In this document: piece by piece, positions 17,605 through 24,366 of the stretch | How positions within the stretch are numbered: position 1 is the first letter of the stretch | Layout: every line of letters begins with the position of its first letter | NCBI GenBank assembly: GCA_002840125.1 | Contig: PGZF01000003.1 | Location: 124,001 to 188,000, forward strand | Direction: 5' to 3' | From: Gammaproteobacteria bacterium HGW-Gammaproteobacteria-15 | GTDB taxonomy: Bacteria; Pseudomonadota; Gammaproteobacteria; Enterobacterales; Alteromonadaceae | DNA length: 64,000 nucleotides | Notes under the pieces: model-generated | Database searches by the model: none | What the model was told of the DNA's origin: nothing | What the model saw: only the letters and a program-made list of their open reading frames with translations | Position numbers and translations under genes: made by a program

Positions 17605-19010
17605 TAGTGTTGCTCCTGTTCCGGTTTTATTTGTTTGGCCAGCGCTACGGCATAGCCCGACGCTTTAACTCCAATCAGCTGCTGCGATAGTTTTTCCAGT
17701 GGTGGCGGCCCTTTGCGGATAAGCTTGCGCATAAAGTACAGATAAACGCCAAACAGCAGGCTGTACGTCAGGACAAACAAGGTTAGTGAAAACAGCACCC
17801 GTTCGGCCGGCAGCGGTGACACCACATCAATGGTACGCACCAGCCCATGTACCAGCCAGGGTTGGCGGCCTACTTCTACCACATACCAGCCTGCCAGCAC
17901 GGCAATAATACCGCTGGGTGCCAGATAACTGCAGGCGGTTAAAAACCAGCGGCTTTGGTATAAGCTGCCGCGCCAGCGTAAAAATGCACCGGTAAACGCG
18001 ATTAAAATCATTAGTACGCCAATACCCACCATTACGCGGAACGAGAAAAACACTACGGCAACGTTAGGCCGCTCGTCAGCCGGTACGGCCTTTAAACCCA
18101 TCAGTTCACCGTCAGGGTCATGAGTTAAAATCAGGCTGGCCAGTTTGGGAATACCAATTTCAAAATGGTTTTTTTCGGCCACTCGGTCAGGAATGGCAAA
18201 TAACAGCAGAGGTGCACCGGCTTCGCGTTCGGCCCAAATACCTTCCATTGCGGCCAGTTTTACCGGCTGATGTTCTTTTACATTCAGGCCATGTAAGTCG
18301 CCGACATAAGCCTGCAGTGGCGTTAAAATCAGTGCCAGCCACAGCGTCATCGACAAGCCCTTGCGGGCCATATTTTTGTGCTCGCTGTGCCGCAGTTGCC
18401 AGGCGCTGGTGGCTAGCACGACAAAAGTGCCGGTAATAAAAGCGGCAAGCAACATATGAGTAAAGCGGTATGGCATTGACGGGTTAAAGATCACCTGCCA
18501 CCAGCTCTCTACGTGAAACACACCGTCAACAATAATGTGCCCGGCTGGTGTGTGCATCCAGGAGTTGGCGGCAATAATCCAGAAAGCTGAAATCCAGGTA
18601 CCTACCGCTACTACCACAGTTGCCATAAAGTGCAGTTTAGGCCCGACACGTTGCCAGCCAAACAGCATAATGCCAAGAAAGCCGGCCTCAAGGAAAAACG
18701 CAGTCAGCACTTCATAGGCCATTAACGGCCCAATTACAGCACCGGTGATGCGGGAAAACTCAGAAAAGTTAGTGCCAAATTCGTATGACAGCACTATGCC
18801 TGACACCACCCCCATACCAAAGGTAATGGCAAAGGGCTTGATCCAGAATTTAGCCAGTTGCAAATATACCGGGTTACCGGTTTTCAGCCATAAGCCTTCC
18901 CAGATCGCAATCAGCGTTGCCAGACCGATGGTAATAGACGGAAAAATAATATGAAAACTAACAGTAAAAGCAAACTGCAGACGGGATAGCAGCGCAGCAT
19001 CCAGTTCCAT
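17604..19010 (-). CDS. cydA: Cytochrome bd ubiquinol oxidase subunit I (CydA/CioA-like)
   Basis: Catalytic subunit, 468 aa, oxidising quinol and reducing O2 to water. His20 in FHIIFPS is the expected ligand of the high-spin heme. The His in PYRFTHMLLAAF (about residue 185) and the Met in FFSFRVMVGIG match the b558 ligands. The region between helices 6 and 7 is short, lacking the long Q-loop insertion of E. coli CydA, and GRQPW is present; both point to the CioA class. It is the second gene of a compact minus-strand operon: microprotein, cydA, cydB, DUF2474. The upstream region has an FNR-like box. Confidence 0.96.
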   Translation of the reverse strand: MELDAALLSRLQFAFTVSFHIIFPSITIGLATLIAIWEGLWLKTGNPVYLQLAKFWIKPFAITFGMGVVSGIVLSYEFGTNFSEFSRITGAVIGPLMAYEVLTAFFLEAGFLGIMLFGWQRVGPKLHFMATVVVAVGTWISAFWIIAANSWMHTPAGHIIVDGVFHVESWWQVIFNPSMPYRFTHMLLAAFITGTFVVLATSAWQLRHSEHKNMARKGLSMTLWLALILTPLQAYVGDLHGLNVKEHQPVKLAAMEGIWAEREAGAPLLLFAIPDRVAEKNHFEIGIPKLASLILTHDPDGELMGLKAVPADERPNVAVVFFSFRVMVGIGVLMILIAFTGAFLRWRGSLYQSRWFLTACSYLAPSGIIAVLAGWYVVEVGRQPWLVHGLVRTIDVVSPLPAERVLFSLTLFVLTYSLLFGVYLYFMRKLIRKGPPPLEKLSQQLIGVKASGYAVALAKQIKPEQEQH

Positions 19011-19011
19011 A

Positions 19012-19116
19012 TTAGCGTCTCCGCTGCTGCAAATAGTGGTATAAAGCAGGCGCCAGCGCTACGGCCACCATCAGGCTTAAGGCCAGAACTTCAGTGATTA
19101 ATAAACTACTATTCAT
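19012..19116 (-). CDS. 34-residue single-helix protein preceding cydA
   Basis: A short frame from ATG 19116 to TAA 19012-19014 ends one base before the cydA ATG. GAGAG lies about 8 bases upstream of the start. The product begins MNSSLLITEVLALSLMVAVA, forms one membrane helix (residues 5-27) and ends in a basic tail (LQQRRR). Its pattern (T, VAV, then L-AP-AL-H) is reminiscent of E. coli YnhF/CydH, the small subunit that caps the bd-I oxidase, but similarity between short helices is weak evidence. The tight coupling to cydA supports a subunit or assembly role. Confidence 0.62.
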   Translation of the reverse strand: MNSSLLITEVLALSLMVAVALAPALYHYLQQRRR

Positions 19117-19205
19117 AACTTACTCTCTTAATGCTAAATCTGTCTGGTTTATCTACCGCAAGATTTGCAAGATGCTTACCACTTTGTAAGTATACTTATT
19201 AGTTT

Positions 19206-19219
19206 ATGATTTATATCAA
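19206..19219. promoter_or_regulatory. FNR/Anr-like box
   Basis: ATGAT-TTAT-ATCAA matches nine of ten defined positions of the FNR consensus TTGAT-N4-ATCAA. It lies 90 bases upstream of the cydA-side microprotein start and 77 bases upstream of the kinase start. Oxygen control of a bd oxidase by FNR-family regulators is well established, so this is a good candidate site. Confidence 0.65.
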
Positions 19220-19244
19220 TTTTTATATTTTTCTTGTTTGATGT

Positions 19245-19259
19245 GTAAACAAGGTTTAC
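19245..19259. promoter_or_regulatory. Palindromic operator candidate, copy 1
   Basis: GTAAAC-AAG-GTTTAC is a perfect 6-bp inverted repeat with a 3-base spacer. A second copy with the same arms lies 35 bases downstream (centre to centre). Both fall between cydA and the sensor kinase. Confidence 0.65.
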
Positions 19260-19279
19260 GATTTGTGCTCTGAGTTAAT

Positions 19280-19294
19280 GTAAACGAGGTTTAC
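19280..19294. promoter_or_regulatory. Palindromic operator candidate, copy 2, overlapping the kinase ribosome site
   Basis: GTAAAC-GAG-GTTTAC has the same arms as the copy at 19245. It ends one base before the GTG start of the kinase and contains its GAGG Shine-Dalgarno, so a bound repressor would block transcription and an RNA hairpin would block ribosome entry. Confidence 0.65.
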
Positions 19295-19295
19295 A

Positions 19296-21173
19296 GTGCC
19301 ACTGTACTTAGTATTTGAAATAAGCATGCTGTTAACCAGTGGTTGTGCGGTGCTGCTTGCTGGCTGGTTACTTTGGCAGGGCCAACGCCAGCCAGGTATG
19401 CCGGCATTAGCCGGTTTTGCCGCTATGATGGCGCTGTGGTGCGCCGGTCATATCGCCATTTTGCATCAGTGGCCACAACTGGGTATTGCATTAGTACTGG
19501 CAAACCCGCTGATGCCAATGTGCTTTTTGCACTTTGCGCTGCAGTTTGTCGCAGCTGGCCGGCCTTTGTCATCACGGTTAAAGATGTTACAACGGCAAAT
19601 CCCTTTGCTCTATGGCCTTACTTGTCTGCTAATTGCCCTGAGCTGGCTGTTTAATGGCGGCAAAATTATTGCGACTACCGGCTTTAGTGCTTTTTTTGCT
19701 TTTCAGGGGCTGGGCTGGCTAAATTTGGTTTACACCGTGCTATTGGGTATTGCCGCCCATGGCGTGCTGCTGTATGGCTGGCGCCATCATTCCGGCAACC
19801 GCAGGCGTTCTATTGGTGCCATGTTTATTGCCGGGGGCTGGGGCTTGTTGCTGGCTACCAGTTTTATTTTCCCGTCACTTGGCCTGACCTGGTATCCGTA
19901 TCCGATGTTGTTATTACCCAGCTACCTGTTATTGCTGGTGTATGGTGTGGTGCGGTATCAGGTGCTGGCCATTAATGCCTTTGCCAATAAAGCGTTATTG
20001 TGGTTTTGCATGTTGTTGGTGGTGCTGGCACTGATGGCGCTGGTTAGTGCCATGCTGGGGCAATTTGGTATGCAGGCGTTGTCGGCGGTTCCGGCATTAC
20101 AGCTTTGGTTGTACTCAGCTTTGTTACTGTTACTGTCTGCCGCCTGTTATCAGCCGGTAGCCGCGCTGGCCAGGCGGTTAATATACCCCGGCGTTACGTT
20201 AAATGAAGCCTTGCTGGAGCGCTGGCGTTTGCAGTTACAACAAACTGAAAGCTGGACGGAGCTGGCGGCCCTTGGCAGTAAATTGTTATCGCAACAGTTA
20301 CGTATGCGGGTGGCAGTGCATTTGCCACAAACCCAGGCGGTGGTGGCACAGCTACAAATTCACTGCCAGCGCGGGGCCGAGGGCTGGCATTATGAGCTTA
20401 AAGGCTGGGATGATGTGACGCCGGGCTACCGCCTGCAGGGCGAGGTGTTTGCTGCCTTATTGCTAAGCAGCTGCCGTATTCTGGAGCAATCATTAAAGCT
20501 GGCTGAAGCCGAGCGTAAACGGCTGGATCAACAGCATCTGGTTGAGCTTGGCGCATTATCGGCCGCAATGGCGCACGAACTTAGAAACCCGCTGAATATT
20601 ATTGCCATGGCAGCAGCAAGCACCGCTGACGATACCCGCCAGCATATTCAGCAACAATTAAAACGCGCCGACCGGCTAATTGCCGATTTATTGAGTTACT
20701 CAGGCCAGTTGCAGTTGCAATTAACCACTGTACCGCTTAATGCACTGTTGCAAAGCCTGATACAGCCACATAACTGGCAAGGGGTAAGCTGCCAGTTGGA
20801 TGTAGATGAACAACTGTTGATCACTGCCGATGTATACCGCTTGCAGCAGGTTATCGTAAACCTGCTGGATAATGCACTGGCATTTTGCCGTAACCAGAGT
20901 GGTGCCATTATTAAGCTGCAGGCGCAGCAACAGGGCACGCAACTGCTGTTGTATGTGCACAATAACGGCCCCGCTATTGCCAGTGAACAACACAACAGCC
21001 TGTTTCAGCCGTTTGTCAGCAAACGGGCCGGTGGCAGTGGCCTGGGGCTGGCGATAGTGCGGCGTATTATGCAGGCGCATGGTGGTGAGGTTAATCACCG
21101 CACTGATCTGGGCTGGCCAGTTAGCTTTGAATTGCGCTTTAACTTAAATACAGAAGACATAACAGATGAATAA
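19296..21173 (+). CDS. Sensor histidine kinase with N-terminal multi-helix membrane domain
   Basis: A 625-aa protein. Residues 1-290 hold about eight hydrophobic segments of the 7TM-histidine-kinase type, with no large periplasmic domain, so the signal may be membrane-bound or redox. The dimerisation domain carries His427 in AMAHELRNPLN. The ATPase domain shows VIVNLLDNALAF (N box), NNGPAI and GGSGLGLAIVRRI (G boxes). GTG is chosen because GAGG lies about 8 bases upstream. It overlaps the response-regulator gene by 8 bases and is divergent from the cyd operon. A link to respiratory control is therefore plausible but unproven. Confidence 0.92.
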   Translation: MPLYLVFEISMLLTSGCAVLLAGWLLWQGQRQPGMPALAGFAAMMALWCAGHIAILHQWPQLGIALVLANPLMPMCFLHFALQFVAAGRPLSSRLKMLQRQIPLLYGLTCLLIALSWLFNGGKIIATTGFSAFFAFQGLGWLNLVYTVLLGIAAHGVLLYGWRHHSGNRRRSIGAMFIAGGWGLLLATSFIFPSLGLTWYPYPMLLLPSYLLLLVYGVVRYQVLAINAFANKALLWFCMLLVVLALMALVSAMLGQFGMQALSAVPALQLWLYSALLLLLSAACYQPVAALARRLIYPGVTLNEALLERWRLQLQQTESWTELAALGSKLLSQQLRMRVAVHLPQTQAVVAQLQIHCQRGAEGWHYELKGWDDVTPGYRLQGEVFAALLLSSCRILEQSLKLAEAERKRLDQQHLVELGALSAAMAHELRNPLNIIAMAAASTADDTRQHIQQQLKRADRLIADLLSYSGQLQLQLTTVPLNALLQSLIQPHNWQGVSCQLDVDEQLLITADVYRLQQVIVNLLDNALAFCRNQSGAIIKLQAQQQGTQLLLYVHNNGPAIASEQHNSLFQPFVSKRAGGSGLGLAIVRRIMQAHGGEVNHRTDLGWPVSFELRFNLNTEDITDE

Positions 21174-22536
21174 AGGCCGCATATTACTGATCGACGATGA
21201 ACCGGCGTTTCGCCAACTGGCGCAAAGCTGGCTGCAAAACAGTGGTTATCAGGTGGTGACGGCGGCAGATTTAACCGTGGCGCGCCAGCAACTGCAGCAA
21301 TTTGATGCTGATCTGATTTTGCTGGATTTATCATTACCGCCCGAGTTTAACCCGCAACATACACTACAGGCTCTGCCAGAGCTTATTTCAAGGCCGGTTA
21401 TTATTTTAACCGGGCATGCCGAGCGGCAACTGGCGCTGGATGCCATAGCACTTGGCGCCTGGGATTTTATTGCCAAGCCGGTCGATCCGGATTTACTGGC
21501 TGTGGTAATAAAACGCGCGCTGGGTAAGCATCAGCTGGAGCAAGAGCTTAGCCAGCTAAAACAGCAGCGCCAGGCCAGCACAGCCGTGCAGCGTTTAATT
21601 GGTGTATCACCGGCGATGGAGGCTATGCGCACGCTGATCCAGCGTATTGCCCCAACCGATGTACGGGTGCTGGTAACCGGGCCATCCGGTACCGGCAAAG
21701 AGGTGGTATCACGCGCATTGCATGAACTAAGCCGGCGCGCAGAGCAGGCTTTTGTATCCGTGCATTGCGGTGCTATTCCGGCTGATTTGCTCGAAAGCGA
21801 GTTGTTTGGCTATGTTAAAGGTGCTTTTACCGGGGCCGATAAAGATCGGCCGGGGTTGCTGAAACTGGCCGATGGTGGCACCTTGTTTCTCGACGAAATT
21901 GGTGAAATGCCGTTGCCAATGCAGGTTAAGCTGCTACGGGTATTGCAGGAAGGCACTTTTTTCCCGGTTGGCGGCCGTGAACAACAAAAAATTGATTTGC
22001 GGCTTATTTCTGCCACCAATGCTAATTTGCCACAATTGGTACAAAAAGGCCTGTTTCGCGAAGATTTATATTACCGTATTAAAGGTATTACGCTGGAAAC
22101 AGTGGCGCTTAGCAGCCGCAGCCAGGATATACCGCTGTTGCTGCAGTTTTTCCTTGAACAGTTATCGCGCCAGCAGGGCCAGCGGTTAAAACTGGATAGT
22201 ACGGCATTAAGCTGGTTTTTACAGCGCGACTGGCCGGGCAATATCCGTGAGCTGAAAAACACGCTGGAAAGCGTCGCAGCAGTGGCACAGGGCGGAGTAA
22301 TTAGTATGGCCGATATCAGCTTACTGCACCCCGAAGCCGTTACTGCTGGCACTCCACAAGCGGTAACAGAAGCGGGTGTACAATTGTTAGATCAGGCCGT
22401 GCAGCAACTAGAAATACGTATGATTAAACAAGCGCTTGAGCAATGTAACGGTAATAAAAGCCAGGCCGCACGCCAACTGGGGTTATCCCGGCAGGGGTTA
22501 CTAAAGAAAATTGACCGCTACCAACTGGCAGATTAA
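21166..22536 (+). CDS. Sigma-54-dependent response regulator (NtrC family)
   Basis: A 456-aa protein with three domains. The receiver (1-120) carries the phosphoacceptor Asp54 in LILLDLSLPP. The AAA+ sigma-54 activator domain (about 140-370) has Walker A GPSGTGKE, the GAFTGA loop (YVKGAFTGADK), Walker B GGTLFLDEIGE and the arginine-finger region. A C-terminal Fis-type helix-turn-helix (NKSQAARQLGLSRQGLLKKI) binds DNA. It overlaps the kinase gene and is its cognate partner. No convincing -24/-12 promoter was found in the shared cyd intergenic region, so its targets remain open. Confidence 0.95.
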   Translation: MNKGRILLIDDEPAFRQLAQSWLQNSGYQVVTAADLTVARQQLQQFDADLILLDLSLPPEFNPQHTLQALPELISRPVIILTGHAERQLALDAIALGAWDFIAKPVDPDLLAVVIKRALGKHQLEQELSQLKQQRQASTAVQRLIGVSPAMEAMRTLIQRIAPTDVRVLVTGPSGTGKEVVSRALHELSRRAEQAFVSVHCGAIPADLLESELFGYVKGAFTGADKDRPGLLKLADGGTLFLDEIGEMPLPMQVKLLRVLQEGTFFPVGGREQQKIDLRLISATNANLPQLVQKGLFREDLYYRIKGITLETVALSSRSQDIPLLLQFFLEQLSRQQGQRLKLDSTALSWFLQRDWPGNIRELKNTLESVAAVAQGGVISMADISLLHPEAVTAGTPQAVTEAGVQLLDQAVQQLEIRMIKQALEQCNGNKSQAARQLGLSRQGLLKKIDRYQLAD

Positions 22537-22564
22537 GGTAGGCAGCAAAACTTGGAGAATAAAA

Positions 22565-23587
22565 ATGAAAGCAGTAGGTTATCAGCAGTCACTGGCGGCA
22601 ACCGATCCACAAGCCCTGGTTGATATTGAACTCGCCGATCCGGTAGCCAGCGGGCAGGATATTCTGGTTCGGGTACAGGCGGTATCCGTTAACCCGGTCG
22701 ACACGAAAATCAGAAAACGGGTTCAGCCAGAAGCCGGCCAATATAAAGTGCTGGGCTGGGATGCTGCCGGAGAAGTGGTTGCAGTAGGCGAAGACGTCAG
22801 TTTATTTAAAGTCGGCGACAAAGTGTTTTATGCCGGTTCATTAACCCGCCCTGGCAGCAACAGTGAACTGCAACTGGTTGATGAACGCCTGGCGGCAGTG
22901 ATGCCAGATAACTTAAGTTACGCCGAAGCAGCAGCCTTACCATTAACCGCCATTACCGCCTGGGAGCTGTTATTCGACCGGCTGGAAATTCAGCAACCTA
23001 GCTTAAAGCACCCGCGCCCGGTGTTGCTGGTGACCGGTGCAGCCGGTGGTGTAGGCTCAGTGCTGGTGCAACTGGCCCGGCAGCTGACAACAGCAACGAT
23101 TATTGCTACGGCATCAAGGCCAGAAACCAAACAATGGGTAACCGAGTTGGGGGCCCACTATGTGCTGGATCACAGCCTGCCGTTGCTACCACAGCTAAAA
23201 GCGCTGGATTTAAGCTGCGTAAGCCATGTTGCCAGTTTAACCCACACCGACCAGCATTATGCTGAGCTGGTGCAATTGCTGGCGCCGCAGGGCAAGCTGG
23301 CGCTGATAGACGATCCGGTTGGCGGCCTTGATATCATGCCGCTGAAGCAAAAAAGTATTTCGCTGCACTGGGAGTTTATGTTTACCCGTGCCATGTTCGG
23401 TACGCCGGATATGAACGCGCAGCATCAGCTGCTAACCGATTTAGCGCGGCTTATTCAGCAAGGCCAGATAAAAACCACGCTAAAGCAAACCCTGGGTAGT
23501 ATAAATGCGGCTAATTTGCGTAGTGCGCATCAGCTGTTGGAAAGCGGTACTGCTATTGGGAAAGTAGTGCTCGAAGGCTGGAATTAA
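22565..23587 (+). CDS. Zinc-type alcohol dehydrogenase-like / quinone oxidoreductase (MDR family)
   Basis: A 340-aa NAD(P)H-dependent oxidoreductase of the medium-chain family. The start is ATG 22565 (MKAVGYQQSL), with GGAG 10 bases upstream; an upstream in-frame start would overlap the response regulator and lacks a site. The GroES-like domain occupies about 1-130 (SVNPVDTKIRKR, VLGWDAAGEVVAVG). The Rossmann domain follows with the dinucleotide loop VTGAAGGVGS. The zinc ligands of true alcohol dehydrogenases are absent, so it likely reduces quinones or enones. The sequence resembles the adh_fam_1 (YogA-like) group. Confidence 0.9.
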   Translation: MKAVGYQQSLAATDPQALVDIELADPVASGQDILVRVQAVSVNPVDTKIRKRVQPEAGQYKVLGWDAAGEVVAVGEDVSLFKVGDKVFYAGSLTRPGSNSELQLVDERLAAVMPDNLSYAEAAALPLTAITAWELLFDRLEIQQPSLKHPRPVLLVTGAAGGVGSVLVQLARQLTTATIIATASRPETKQWVTELGAHYVLDHSLPLLPQLKALDLSCVSHVASLTHTDQHYAELVQLLAPQGKLALIDDPVGGLDIMPLKQKSISLHWEFMFTRAMFGTPDMNAQHQLLTDLARLIQQGQIKTTLKQTLGSINAANLRSAHQLLESGTAIGKVVLEGWN

Positions 23588-23601
23588 CAGCTTAAAGTAT
23601 G

Positions 23602-23623
23602 CAGCAGCCAAATCTGGCTGCTG
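23602..23623 (+). terminator. Intergenic hairpin between convergent genes
   Basis: CAGCAGCCA and TGGCTGCTG form a 9-bp stem with a 4-base loop, 14 bases after the oxidoreductase stop. It is followed by TTAAAT only, so termination strength is uncertain. It may serve both converging genes. Confidence 0.55.
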
Positions 23624-23636
23624 TTAAATCGCGGCG

Positions 23637-24242
23637 TCAGGCAATTTGCTGATCGTCGTTCATGCCGCTATACCAGGCTTTAAATAACACTCTTTCAAGT
23701 GCCTGTTGCAAGGCATCGTTAATGGGTAAATGTTGCTTACCCAGTTCATAATCCAGCTCGTTTACCTGTTCTTTGGCCATGATCATCATCGGTGGCGGAT
23801 CAGATTCCAGTGCTATCAGTGTGTCCTGATACGGTACCGGCCTGTCAGTTTTAATGATCTTGCACACCGACAAAGAGGTTTTACCCTGTTTATCGCGATA
23901 GCCTGCGGCGCCAAACAAGCGGCAAATACTCGGGCGCTGCTGGTATACGCTGCACTGGCCCTGTTTGCCATCAAATGACTGCTTCTGATAAAAAAAACAG
24001 CCCTGAGGCTCTGTTAACTCTTCGAGTTGTGTCAGTGTTTGTTCTGCTTTACCTTGATCAAACAAGTGTAATGCCAGCGGTATCATTTCCAGCACCGTCG
24101 CTTCTATCGTCGGTTGCAAACAGCATTCACCACAGCCAGAGCGACAGTTTAAGCCACGCTGTTGTTGGTACGCTGAAAATGTTTCCGCTATTTCGCCATA
24201 CACAGCCTCAACACGACGCGATAATTCACGCAGCCGTTGCAT
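23637..24242 (-). CDS. YkgJ-like cysteine cluster protein
   Basis: A 201-aa protein with the CxxxCxxCC cluster of the YkgJ/UPF0153 family: CRSGCGECC at about residues 33-41. Further cysteines occur at about 82 (CFFYQ), 97 (CSVYQQRPSICRLFG) and 126 (SVCKII). These likely bind a metal or Fe-S cluster; the family's function is not established. GGAG lies 8 bases before the ATG. It has no signal peptide. The downstream gene is convergent and the GGDEF/EAL gene follows to the right on the same strand. Confidence 0.88.
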   Translation of the reverse strand: MQRLRELSRRVEAVYGEIAETFSAYQQQRGLNCRSGCGECCLQPTIEATVLEMIPLALHLFDQGKAEQTLTQLEELTEPQGCFFYQKQSFDGKQGQCSVYQQRPSICRLFGAAGYRDKQGKTSLSVCKIIKTDRPVPYQDTLIALESDPPPMMIMAKEQVNELDYELGKQHLPINDALQQALERVLFKAWYSGMNDDQQIA

Positions 24243-24304
24243 AAAGACTCCGAACGAAATAATTATTAATTTGGGTTTGCCTGTTAAGGAGCAACGAAAT
24301 GTTG

Positions 24305-24350
24305 CCGCGCCATTGTACTGAGTTGTTCAATCTGTCAGCAATAGGCGCGG
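24305..24350. repeat. Long intergenic palindrome
   Basis: CCGCGCC-ATTG (24305-24315) pairs with CAAT-A-GGCGCGG (24338-24350), and the interior can extend with CTGA/TCAG. The hairpin lies between the stop of the GGDEF/EAL gene and the start of ykgJ. It could terminate the former or be a REP-like element; no T-tract is visible. Confidence 0.5.
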
Positions 24351-24366
24351 TAAAATATAGTTAGCT

